The notes: generated by a model from the letters alone, not told the origin. A stretch of 6,908 nt of DNA from Brumimicrobium sp033722555 (GCA_033722555.1 JAWVYS010000073.1:1-6908); one strand, 5' to 3'. Counted from the stretch's first letter, positions 1 through 6,645 are shown. Numbers and translations are program-made.

Positions 1-372
1 AATATTGATCCTGTTTTCAAGATCCTGTTCATTATAAATATAAGGCATGTCAGGAGCGTCCGGAAGAATCAGTCTGGGCTTGGTTAATCCTTGTAATATC
101 CTTTCCTGTATGGTTGCATTGTTGAATTTCTCAAGCGCCTCATTGTACTGCTGCTGACGTCGCGCAACTTCTTCTTCATATTCTTTCTGAGCCGCTAATG
201 GCTCCACCGCATATCGAAGCGTAACCTTTGGTTTATAGTTCACCACTCCTTTGTGAGCTATTGGATTAAGCGGAGTCCGTTTCTTTTCAAACGCGACCGT
301 CTGATACTGCGGAGCACATCCGCTTAAATAAACAACTGAGCAAATAAAAATAATTCCGTATAAAGATTTCAT
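1..372 (-). CDS. Putative lipoprotein, N-terminal part (runs off the left edge)
   Basis: This frame is open for 124 codons from an ATG at 372 to the window edge with no stop, so the C-terminus is missing. The first residues, MKSLYGIIFICSVVYLSGC, form a short positively charged start, a hydrophobic core and a lipobox L16-S17-G18-C19. This is a typical signal peptidase II signal, and Cys19 would carry the lipid anchor. The residues just after the cysteine (APQYQ) do not resemble the acidic surface-export signal known from some Bacteroidota lipoproteins, so the side of the membrane is unclear. A highly charged Glu/Gln/Arg-rich stretch around residues 58-80 (QKEYEEEVARRQQQYNEALEKF region) suggests a helix or short coiled coil. 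A proline-containing segment with PRLILPDAPDMPYIYN follows at about 97-112. I do not recognise a family and assign no function. The gene is transcribed away from bcp. Confidence 0.8.
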   Translation of the reverse strand, partial: MKSLYGIIFICSVVYLSGCAPQYQTVAFEKKRTPLNPIAHKGVVNYKPKVTLRYAVEPLAAQKEYEEEVARRQQQYNEALEKFNNATIQERILQGLTKPRLILPDAPDMPYIYNEQDLENRINI

Positions 373-417
373 AACAATAGTTTTGTGACCGAAAACAAAT
401 TCCGTGCCTGACAGACA

Positions 418-425
418 CAAAAATA
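418..425 (-). promoter_or_regulatory. Candidate -7 promoter element for the lipoprotein gene
   Basis: Read on the minus strand this is TATTTTTG, a full match to the Bacteroidota -7 consensus TAnnTTTG, about 45 bases before the lipoprotein ATG. No TTG (-33) element lies at the usual 17-23 base distance, and AT-rich DNA yields such octamers by chance, so the call is tentative. Confidence 0.3.
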
Positions 426-608
426 ATAAGAAAAACGAAGGCTTGAAGTCTGTTTATCAAGTCAGTTTAAAATTTATTCACTTTCGCTTCTTCAAATAAA
501 GGAATTTATTAAATTAGAAGTAGCAATAGAGACCCGACTGGATCGCTGATGATAACAAACCTTTTTTATCTGAGTCTGTTTTTCCTGAAAAAAAATGATG
601 AAAAAACT

Positions 609-636
609 TTGTGATTAAAAAAAATAATTAATTTTG
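609..636 (+). promoter_or_regulatory. Bacteroidota-type promoter for bcp (TTG-N17-TAATTTTG)
   Basis: A TTG at 609-611 is followed after exactly 17 bases by TAATTTTG at 629-636. This matches both halves and the spacing (17-23) of the housekeeping promoter described for Bacteroides and Flavobacterium. Transcription would begin a few bases downstream, giving bcp a leader of roughly 30 bases. The leader is A/T-rich with no clear Shine-Dalgarno site, as is usual in this phylum. It is the only promoter candidate in the window with both elements well placed. Confidence 0.6.
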
Positions 637-673
637 ATTATAATTTCGTCAAACAAATGTTTAAAATAGTATC

Positions 674-1132
674 ATGAATAAGTTAAAGAAAGGAGATAAA
701 GCTCCAAATTTCAAAGGAAAAGATCAAAACGGTAAAGAGGTTTCTCTTAACGACTTCAAGGGGAAAAAACTAGTTATGTACTTTTATCCGAAGGACATGA
801 CGCCCGGTTGTACAGCACAGGCATGTAATTTAAAAGAAAACTATGATTCCCTAAAGAAGGAGGGAATTTCCATCCTAGGCGTAAGCGCAGACGACGAAAA
901 GAAACACCAAAAATTCATCGAAAAGTATGAACTACCCTTTCCTCTACTTGCTGACACTAATAAAGAAATCATTCAGCAGTTTGGCGTTTGGGGACCAAAG
1001 AAATTTATGGGAAAGGAATACGATGGAATTCACAGAACCACTTTCCTTATAAATGAGAAGGGTATGATACACGAAGTAATAGAAAAACCGAAAACAAAAG
1101 CACACGCAGAGGAAATACTTGAAAATTTTTAA
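674..1132 (+). CDS. bcp: Thioredoxin-dependent thiol peroxidase, Bcp/PrxQ peroxiredoxin
   Basis: The 152-residue product has the usual Bcp length and the AhpC/TSA thioredoxin-like fold. The family reduces hydrogen peroxide and organic hydroperoxides in the cytoplasm, using thioredoxin as electron donor. The N-terminal GDKAPNF segment (residues 7-13) and the strand LVMYFYPKDMTPGC lead to the peroxidatic Cys46 in the TPGC motif (Thr43, Cys46). The expected conserved arginine is Arg121 in HRTTFLI. A second cysteine, Cys51, sits five residues after Cys46, which is the position of the resolving cysteine in the atypical 2-Cys PrxQ subgroup; an intramolecular disulfide is inferred. There is no signal peptide. 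The ATG at 674 gives a standard N-terminus and lies just downstream of a good promoter. recA starts 53 bases after the stop, so read-through transcription into recA is possible. Confidence 0.95.
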   Translation: MNKLKKGDKAPNFKGKDQNGKEVSLNDFKGKKLVMYFYPKDMTPGCTAQACNLKENYDSLKKEGISILGVSADDEKKHQKFIEKYELPFPLLADTNKEIIQQFGVWGPKKFMGKEYDGIHRTTFLINEKGMIHEVIEKPKTKAHAEEILENF

Positions 1133-1134
1133 GA

Positions 1135-1151
1135 TCGTAAAAAGTTTACGA
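1135..1151. repeat. Perfect inverted repeat between bcp and recA
   Basis: TCGTAAA and TTTACGA are exact reverse complements separated by AAG, giving a 17-base dyad that starts 3 bases after the bcp stop. It lies 10 bases upstream of the candidate recA -7 element, covering the place where the -33 region should be, so it could be an operator. It could instead be a weak hairpin at the end of the bcp transcript, but no T-run follows it. It does not match the E. coli LexA box (CTGT-N8-ACAG) or the Gram-positive one (GAAC-N4-GTTC). Confidence 0.5.
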
Positions 1152-1161
1152 CCTACTAACC

Positions 1162-1169
1162 TAAATTTG
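1162..1169 (+). promoter_or_regulatory. Candidate -7 promoter element for recA
   Basis: TAAATTTG matches TAnnTTTG in every fixed position and ends 16 bases before the recA ATG, which would give a very short leader that is A-rich (AAAAATAAA). No TTG is found 17-23 bases upstream; that region is occupied by the 1135-1151 inverted repeat. A promoter lacking a good -33 element and overlapped by a dyad would suit a regulated gene, but this is inference. Confidence 0.45.
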
Positions 1170-1185
1170 CTTAAAAATAAACGAT

Positions 1186-2205
1186 ATGGCAGAAACAAAA
1201 AAAATAAGCGACGAAAAGCTTAAAGCACTCCAGCTTACAATGGATAAGATGGAAAAAACATTTGGAAAAGGATCCGTGATGAAACTCGGTGACGGAATCG
1301 TGCAGGACGTTGAGGTAATTTCCTCTGGTTCTGTAACTCTCGATTTGGCCCTGGGGGTGGGTGGTTATCCCAAAGGAAGAATCGTGGAGATTTATGGTCC
1401 GGAATCATCGGGTAAAACAACCCTCGCTATTCATGCGATAGCAGAATTGCAAAAACAAGGGGGAATAGCGGCTTTCATTGATGCCGAACACGCATTCGAT
1501 CAGTTTTATGCACAAAAATTAGGTGTAAACACAAGTGAACTTATTATTTCACAACCCGATAACGGGGAACAGGCCCTAGAGATCGCAGATAACCTCATCC
1601 GTTCAGGGGCTATCGATCTCGTGATCATAGATTCAGTTGCCGCATTAACACCGAAAGCAGAAATTGAGGGAGAAATGGGAGACAGTCAAATGGGCTTACA
1701 GGCTCGACTAATGTCCAAAGCACTTCGAAAACTTACGGGTTCAATCAATAAAGCAGGGACCTGTTGTATCTTCATCAATCAGCTGCGTGATAAAATCGGA
1801 GTAATGTTCGGAAACCCCGAAACTACGACGGGAGGAAACGCACTCAAGTTCTACTCTTCGGTAAGACTAGATATCAGAAGATCAGCTCAAATCAAGGAAG
1901 GAGATGAGGTAATTGGAAACAGAACCAAGGTGAAGGTGGTGAAAAACAAAGTGGCACCTCCTTTCAGAAAGGCTGAATTCGATATCATGTATGGTGGAGG
2001 AATTTCAAAAGTTGGAGAACTCCTGGATATGGGTGTCGATTTAAACATCCTGAAGAAAAGCGGATCCTGGTTTTCCTATGGCGAAACACGTCTGGGTCAG
2101 GGACGAGATGCTGTTAAACAAATAATCAACGACAATCCGGAACTGATGGATGAGCTCGAAGAAAAAATTAAAGAAGCGCTGGCTTCAGAACGGGAGCAAG
2201 TGTAA
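1186..2205 (+). CDS. recA: Recombinase RecA
   Basis: This is a complete 339-residue RecA, the ATP-dependent strand-exchange protein that forms filaments on single-stranded DNA for homologous repair and stimulates SOS co-protease reactions where those exist. Visible landmarks are the N-terminal helix with KALQLTMDKMEKTFGKGSVM (about 13-32), Walker A GPESSGKT (71-78), the catalytic glutamate in DAEHA (Glu101), Walker B LVIIDS (145-150), the L1 region EGEMGDSQMG (161-170), and the L2 DNA-binding loop with FINQLRDKIGV followed by GNPETTTGG (about 196-217). The RecA signature ALKFYSSVR is at 219-227, and GSWFSYGETRLGQGR is at 293-307. The C-terminal tail is charged and acidic but somewhat shorter than in E. 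coli (about 352 residues). The start is fixed by the standard MAETKKISDEKL N-terminus. No inactivating change is visible. It may be read from its own promoter and also from that of bcp. Confidence 0.98.
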   Translation: MAETKKISDEKLKALQLTMDKMEKTFGKGSVMKLGDGIVQDVEVISSGSVTLDLALGVGGYPKGRIVEIYGPESSGKTTLAIHAIAELQKQGGIAAFIDAEHAFDQFYAQKLGVNTSELIISQPDNGEQALEIADNLIRSGAIDLVIIDSVAALTPKAEIEGEMGDSQMGLQARLMSKALRKLTGSINKAGTCCIFINQLRDKIGVMFGNPETTTGGNALKFYSSVRLDIRRSAQIKEGDEVIGNRTKVKVVKNKVAPPFRKAEFDIMYGGGISKVGELLDMGVDLNILKKSGSWFSYGETRLGQGRDAVKQIINDNPELMDELEEKIKEALASEREQV

Positions 2206-2223
2206 ACTGCATATCGTTTATAG

Positions 2224-2258
2224 AAAGGCGTAGGGGAACCTGCGCCTTTTGCCTTTTT
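2224..2258 (+). terminator. Rho-independent terminator of recA
   Basis: An 11-bp stem pairs 2224-2234 (AAAGGCGTAGG) with 2239-2249 (CCTGCGCCTTT), with a single T-G wobble, closed by the GNRA-type tetraloop GGAA. It is followed by TTTT, GCC and TTTTT. It begins 18 bases after the recA stop, so recA is very likely the last gene of its transcript and the downstream SDR gene needs a separate promoter. Confidence 0.88.
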
Positions 2259-2311
2259 AAGCAAGATGTGCCTGTCAAAACAAGAAGCTGCTTTTAACTG
2301 TTAAGAAACCG

Positions 2312-3130
2312 ATGAATAATTTACAAAGGGCAAAAAGTGATGTCTTTGCCGTGGTAGGCTGCGGATGGCTCGGTCTGCCTGTAGCACAAAAACTAATTTC
2401 CGGAGGAAACGTTGTTTACGGTAGCACTAGTACACCACAAAAAATGGACCTCCTCAGAAAAGAAAACATTCGGCCCATATTGTTGACGGAAAATGATTTT
2501 TATCGCGAACAAGAGTGGCTGAAAAAATGCAAAGTTCTACTGCTCAATATTCCTCCAAGCAGTTTCAAAGAATCCTATGCCGATGCAATGATCACACTAG
2601 TGCGCAATCTGTCATCCGATGCACGGGTAATTTTCATTAGTTCAACATCTGTGTATGGTGATCATAATCAAATAGCTCGTGAAGACGATACCCCCGACGG
2701 AACCGGAAGAAATGCTCCCTATGTTATTGAAGCAGAAAATTCTCTGAAAAGAAATCTAAAAGAAAGACTCACAATCGTACGTATGGCTGGACTTGTTGGA
2801 AAAAAAAGGCACCCGGTGAAACACATGTCAGGAAAAAACTATACCGGCGGGAAAGTTCCTGTAAACCTCATCCATCTGGATGATGCCGTCGGACTTGTTT
2901 TGAAAATCATCGAAAAGGAATACTGGGATGAATTGTTAAACGGATGTGCTTCAAAACACCCCGTGAAATCAGACTATTACACTAAACAGGCACAAAAGCT
3001 AGGAATTAAAGAGCCAACCTTTTCAATGGAAGAAGAGTCATATAAACTGGTTTCCAATGAAAGATCAGTCAAGGAATTGAAATACACGTATATCTTTGAT
3101 GACCCTGAAAATTTCGAATGGGAAATTTAA
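2312..3130 (+). CDS. Atypical SDR / NAD(P)-binding Rossmann protein, YeeZ-like
   Basis: The 272-residue cytoplasmic protein starts with a Rossmann dinucleotide-binding motif, VVGCGWLGLPVA (GxGxxG at 16-21). It continues as an extended-SDR-like fold: LLLNIPPSS (76-84) at the end of the fourth strand, FISSTSVYG (108-116) in the place of the active-site serine/tyrosine strand, RMAGLVG (157-163), and NLIHLDDAV (185-193), the usual segment near the substrate pocket. The GCGWLG plus STSVYG pattern is that of the YeeZ/NAD-dependent epimerase-like group (COG0451). The helix expected to carry YxxxK reads Y137-V-I-E-A141, so the catalytic lysine is absent and classic oxidoreductase activity is doubtful. 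The substrate is unknown. No in-frame ATG lies between the recA terminator and 2312, which supports this start. I see no good promoter in the 53 bases between the terminator and the start. There is no operon partner: a strong terminator lies upstream and a promoter-like region downstream. Confidence 0.75.
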   Translation: MNNLQRAKSDVFAVVGCGWLGLPVAQKLISGGNVVYGSTSTPQKMDLLRKENIRPILLTENDFYREQEWLKKCKVLLLNIPPSSFKESYADAMITLVRNLSSDARVIFISSTSVYGDHNQIAREDDTPDGTGRNAPYVIEAENSLKRNLKERLTIVRMAGLVGKKRHPVKHMSGKNYTGGKVPVNLIHLDDAVGLVLKIIEKEYWDELLNGCASKHPVKSDYYTKQAQKLGIKEPTFSMEEESYKLVSNERSVKELKYTYIFDDPENFEWEI

Positions 3131-3157
3131 TTTTGGCTCGTTAATTGCTTAATTTTG
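3128..3157 (+). promoter_or_regulatory. Tandem TAATTTTG -7 elements upstream of the PKD gene
   Basis: Two identical octamers, TAATTTTG at 3128-3135 and 3150-3157, both match TAnnTTTG and are spaced 22 bases start to start. They are the same octamer as in the bcp promoter. The first overlaps the stop codon of the SDR gene. They lie 86 and 64 bases before the PKD gene ATG. Neither has a TTG at 17-23 bases; the nearest for the second box is at 14 bases, inside the first box. At least one may serve as promoter; the arrangement could be chance in AT-rich DNA. Confidence 0.4.
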
Positions 3158-3221
3158 AAAGGTTTTTATAAAATAGAATCCAAATAATTACGTTGAGACA
3201 AGGACAGACACTAAACATATT

Positions 3222-5387
3222 ATGAAGCATTTTATACTGATATTAAGCCTCATATTCATCTCATTTAAAGGCTCTGCATCGCATATTGTGGGTGGAGAAA
3301 TATATTATGACTGTCTGGGAAACAATGTATATAAAGTAACCATCAAACTTTACAGAGACTGTTTGAGCGACGGGGCGCAATACGATAGTCCGCTTCCCCT
3401 TGGTGTTTTCAGAAATAGCGACAATTCTCTTTTCTCTACATATTCAGTTGCTTTTCCCGGCAGCACGCTTCTCCCGGTTGAATTCAGCAACCCATGTGTT
3501 AATCCTCCCACAAATATATGTGTTCAGGAGGCCATTTATCAAACAAATATTAGCCTTCCTCCCTCTCCCGAAGGCTATACACTTGTATACGAAAGATGCT
3601 GTCGCGGACCGGGAATACTAAACCTAACAAATCCCGAATCAGAGGGACTTACACTTACAGCGCATGTTCCGGGAACAAACAGCGGTATTACCTGCAACAG
3701 TAGTCCAAGGTTTAAGGAAACACCGCCTCTGCTTCTCTGCAACAATGAAGAGCTCATCTTTGACCACTCGGCAATAGATCCTGACGGTGACCAGATAGTC
3801 TATGAACTTTGTACACCCTATCACGGAGGTAGTCCTTTTGATCCGGCTCCAAATCCCCCCAATAACCCACCCTACAATTTCGTAAACTGGGAGAATGGCT
3901 TTAATCAAACTACCCCCTTCGGTGCAAACGGGCCAATCAACATTGATCCAAATACAGGATTGCTTACGGCTTCTCCGGACATGATCGGTAAATACGTAGT
4001 AGCCGTTTGCGCCAACGAATACAGGAATGGCAATCTAATCAGCACTACCCGTCGCGATTTTATATTCACAGTATTCAATTGTGAGATCACTTTAAGCGCA
4101 GATATTGTGCCTCAAGAGCAATTACAGACCTTTAATAGCTATTGTCAGGGATTGACCATTGCCTTCGAAAATGATAGTTATGGAGGGACAAATTATTTGT
4201 GGGATTTCGGTGTAACCAACGACCCCAACGCCACTAGCACCTCCTTCACACCCACGTATACTTTTCCGTCAGAAGGAGTTTACGAGGTTACTTTAATTGT
4301 GAATCCTGGCTGGCCATGCTCCGACACATCGGTTGAGACTTTTACCGTCTATGAAAGTCTTCAGAATTATTTTGACCCGCCCCCTCCACAATGTATTACA
4401 GGAAATTCATTCGATTTCGAGGGCGAGGGTGACTATCAAGCCGGAGCTACCTTTGTTTGGGACTTCGGCTCCAACGCAAACATTCCTTCAGCGACCACGG
4501 AGGATGTAAACAATATAGTTTTTGATACAAGCGGCTACATCCCTATTACTTACACCGTAAACTGGAATGTCTGCTCCGGAACCTATACGGATTCCGTTTT
4601 TGTATACATGGAACCAACCATTAATTTCGGAATTGATGCCGGACTATACTGCGCACCCTTCACGGCACACTTTAAAGACAGCAGTGCGGCAGATGCCCCG
4701 TTAACTTATCTCTGGGATTTCGGAGACGGAAATACATCAGTTGAACCAAATCCCGTGCATGTTTATGAAAATCCGGGAATATATGACGTCAGTCTTATTA
4801 TTGAAACAAGTGAGGGCTGTATTGGTCAACTTACCCTAGAAAAACCAGGACTCATAGAAGTATTCCCTTCGCCAATAGCAGATTTCGAGGTGACGCCTTC
4901 TGTCACCAATGTTTTCGAAACCGAAATAACCTTCACAGATTACAGTTTCGACAGTGATTATCATTTTTATCAACTAAATGACAGCGTTGATACCACAGAG
5001 AGAAATCTGACTTATCATTTCCTCGAGGGAGGATATCATTATCCCTATCAGGTCGTGACGAATGAATTCGGATGTAAGGATACCGCATATCGACAGATCT
5101 ATGTTGAGCCCTATACAACCTATTATATACCAAATGCCTTCACGCCTAACCAAGACGGACGCAATGAGGTTTTTCGTCCGATAGTATATGACGTAACAGA
5201 TTACACCTTTGAAATCTATAACCGATGGGGTGAACGAATTTATGAAACAAATGACCGAACCGAAGGGTGGAATGGCTTAATTCACGGCAACAAAGCTCCG
5301 GATGGGGTTTATGTTTGGCGAATGAAATTTAGAAATCACCTGTCCATTTTCGAGGAACATCACGGGCATTTCTCCCTACTAAAATAA
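3222..5387 (+). CDS. Secreted PKD-repeat protein with type IX secretion C-terminal domain
   Basis: A 721-residue exported protein. Residues 1 to about 19 (MKHFILILSLIFISFKGSA) are a Sec signal peptide. The mature N-terminus SHIVGGEIYYD opens a cysteine-rich domain (about 20-288, 11 cysteines, including Cys126-Cys127) that recurs in large Bacteroidota surface proteins; its function is not known to me. Three PKD modules follow, with WDFG at 327-330, WDFG at 413-416 and WDFGDG at 498-503. Each has one cysteine near its start and one near its end (308/366, 391/451, 477/533), probably disulfides. A fourth, degenerate module spans about 551-628. The C-terminus (about 634-721) is a gliding-motility/type IX sorting domain of the CHU_C type: YYIPNAFTPNQDGRNEVF, IYNRWGERIYE, GWNG, APDGVYVW and the terminal GHFSLLK. 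It is predicted to cross the outer membrane through the type IX machinery and remain on the surface or be released. An adhesive or structural role is inference; no catalytic motif is seen. Confidence 0.88.
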   Translation: MKHFILILSLIFISFKGSASHIVGGEIYYDCLGNNVYKVTIKLYRDCLSDGAQYDSPLPLGVFRNSDNSLFSTYSVAFPGSTLLPVEFSNPCVNPPTNICVQEAIYQTNISLPPSPEGYTLVYERCCRGPGILNLTNPESEGLTLTAHVPGTNSGITCNSSPRFKETPPLLLCNNEELIFDHSAIDPDGDQIVYELCTPYHGGSPFDPAPNPPNNPPYNFVNWENGFNQTTPFGANGPINIDPNTGLLTASPDMIGKYVVAVCANEYRNGNLISTTRRDFIFTVFNCEITLSADIVPQEQLQTFNSYCQGLTIAFENDSYGGTNYLWDFGVTNDPNATSTSFTPTYTFPSEGVYEVTLIVNPGWPCSDTSVETFTVYESLQNYFDPPPPQCITGNSFDFEGEGDYQAGATFVWDFGSNANIPSATTEDVNNIVFDTSGYIPITYTVNWNVCSGTYTDSVFVYMEPTINFGIDAGLYCAPFTAHFKDSSAADAPLTYLWDFGDGNTSVEPNPVHVYENPGIYDVSLIIETSEGCIGQLTLEKPGLIEVFPSPIADFEVTPSVTNVFETEITFTDYSFDSDYHFYQLNDSVDTTERNLTYHFLEGGYHYPYQVVTNEFGCKDTAYRQIYVEPYTTYYIPNAFTPNQDGRNEVFRPIVYDVTDYTFEIYNRWGERIYETNDRTEGWNGLIHGNKAPDGVYVWRMKFRNHLSIFEEHHGHFSLLK

Positions 5388-5389
5388 AC

Positions 5390-6511
5390 TCAGATAAGAA
5401 AAAGTTCTGAAGCAATATAATCCGCTCGCAGCTTGCCTTCCTCGGTCAGCAAAACATGTTCCCCCTTATTTGTAAGCAAACCTTGATTTTCAAAGTTTTT
5501 AAGGACTGACTTGAATTCGTCAGTAAGTGCTGATAAACTGCAAAGATCATTCAGATGAACACCCCATTTGGTACGTAAACCTGTCATAAGTACCTCATTG
5601 AATTTATCCTTTGCACTTAGTATCTCCTCTTCGAAGTACACGCTTCCCTCCCTGAACAACCTAATATATTCCCTGTTTGATGAGACATTCCATCTTCGGC
5701 TCTCACCATTATAGGAGTGTGCTGACGGTCCAATTCCCAGATAATCAATCCCCTTCCAGTAATTCGTGTTGTGTCTGGAATAAAGACCCGGTTTGGAAAA
5801 ATTCGAAATTTCATATTGTTCGTATCCGGATTCTCCAAGTAATCTTCTCAGCAATCGAAATTGTTCGGCCTGATCGGCATCCTCTGGAATGTTTATCTTT
5901 CCCTTTTCGACCCATGAATTAAGCGCAGTGCCCTCTTCTACGGTCAAACAATAAGCGGATATATGATCAGGATTTAATTCAATTAACGCATTTAAATTCT
6001 TTTTCCAGTCATTCAGGGTACGGTTCGGCAACCCGTAAATCAAATCGACGGTCAAAAGAAAACCTTTCGCTCCGGCTTTGTAAATAGAACTTAAGGATTC
6101 TTCCGCAGTATGGGCTCTGTTCATCCAGTCCAGATCTTCCTGCAAAAAGGATTGCACTCCTATACTCAGTCTGTTAATTCCAGCTCTCTTCCATCCCTCC
6201 AAAGTTTCATCGGAAATATCATCAGGATTAGCTTCAAGGGTGATTTCAGGGTTTTCGGAAACAGAAAAGTCTGATCGAGCTTCATTCAAAAAATCCGATA
6301 TCTCCTTATCGCTCAAGAGAGACGGCGTTCCACCGCCAAAATAAATGGTATCAACAGTTTTTCCCTTCAGATAACCAGCCCTCACCTTCATCTCCTCTCG
6401 CATGACGGATAATAACTCGCTACGGTATTTTGAAAATGTAGTACTGAAATGAAAGTCGCAATAAGAGCACGCTTGTTTACAAAAGGGAATGTGTATATAA
6501 ATTCCGGCCAT
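5390..6511 (-). CDS. hemW: Radical SAM family haem chaperone HemW
   Basis: The complete 373-residue protein begins MAGIYIHIPFC, the standard N-terminus of this family, which fixes the start. The radical-SAM cluster motif is Cys11-x3-Cys15-x2-Cys18, followed by Asp19-Phe20. Phenylalanine at the position where coproporphyrinogen dehydrogenase HemN has a fourth cysteine marks HemW, a protein known to bind haem and hand it to respiratory proteins, rather than the biosynthetic enzyme. Further motifs are GGGTPS (59-64, SAM binding), EANPDD (93-98), RLSIGVQSF (114-122), DLIYGLP (156-162), EQYEISNFSKPG (231-242), HNTNYW (247-252, the HNxxYW motif of haem-binding HemW) and LGIGPSAHSY (258-267). A C-terminal winged-helix-like HemN_C region lies at about 290-370. 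It is cytoplasmic or membrane-associated. Its stop codon lies 2 bp from that of the convergent PKD gene, leaving no room for a separate terminator. It is often misannotated as hemN. Confidence 0.94.
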   Translation of the reverse strand: MAGIYIHIPFCKQACSYCDFHFSTTFSKYRSELLSVMREEMKVRAGYLKGKTVDTIYFGGGTPSLLSDKEISDFLNEARSDFSVSENPEITLEANPDDISDETLEGWKRAGINRLSIGVQSFLQEDLDWMNRAHTAEESLSSIYKAGAKGFLLTVDLIYGLPNRTLNDWKKNLNALIELNPDHISAYCLTVEEGTALNSWVEKGKINIPEDADQAEQFRLLRRLLGESGYEQYEISNFSKPGLYSRHNTNYWKGIDYLGIGPSAHSYNGESRRWNVSSNREYIRLFREGSVYFEEEILSAKDKFNEVLMTGLRTKWGVHLNDLCSLSALTDEFKSVLKNFENQGLLTNKGEHVLLTEEGKLRADYIASELFLI

Positions 6512-6515
6512 AAAA

Positions 6516-6523
6516 CAAAGTTA
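6516..6523 (-). promoter_or_regulatory. Candidate -7 element directly in front of hemW
   Basis: On the minus strand this reads TAACTTTG, a full TAnnTTTG match, and only 4 bases separate it from the hemW ATG. If used, transcription would start at or next to the start codon, giving a leaderless or nearly leaderless mRNA. No TTG lies 17-23 bases upstream of it, so the call is weak. Confidence 0.35.
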
Positions 6524-6645
6524 CGACAACGAAACAAACTTTATTATACAGTTTGGATTTGATGCATATATTTCTCAAAAAAGACACTCGGGAATTCGTT
6601 TTTTTTATTAACTTCAGTAATGATTCTAATTTTTTATTGCATATT

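Larger units (their letters stand above)
373..673. other. Divergent AT-rich intergenic region without a gene
   Basis: This 301-bp stretch separates the minus-strand lipoprotein gene from plus-strand bcp. It contains several A and T runs and candidate promoters for both flanking genes (418-425 minus, 609-636 plus). I see no open frame with a credible start, no tRNA-like fold, and no clear terminator or riboswitch. The middle part (about 430-600) holds nothing I can name. Confidence 0.6.

Noticed and set aside
577..606. T-rich then A-rich stretch (TTTTTCCTGAAAAA) that could form a hairpin
   Set aside because: The possible loop is only two bases, the stem is almost all A-T, and it lies upstream of the bcp promoter with no gene ending nearby.
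944..1198. An 84-codon minus-strand frame over the end of bcp and start of recA
   Set aside because: It is antisense to two certain genes, rich in Phe/Tyr/Leu from AT-rich reverse reading, and lacks any recognisable motif.
2294..2304. Short dyad TTAAC-T-GTTAA just before the SDR gene
   Set aside because: Five-base arms of simple AT-rich sequence are expected by chance, and there is no associated promoter element to support an operator.
3400..4090. Several 60-89 codon frames overlapping the PKD gene in other frames
   Set aside because: The PKD gene has continuous domain-level support; the others are out-of-frame by-products.
5677..5922. An 81-codon plus-strand frame inside hemW
   Set aside because: It lies wholly antisense to a conserved part of hemW and shows no protein motif.
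6577..6606. A-run followed by a T-run between hemW and the helicase, considered as a terminator
   Set aside because: The segment between the runs does not pair, and both flanking genes start here rather than end.
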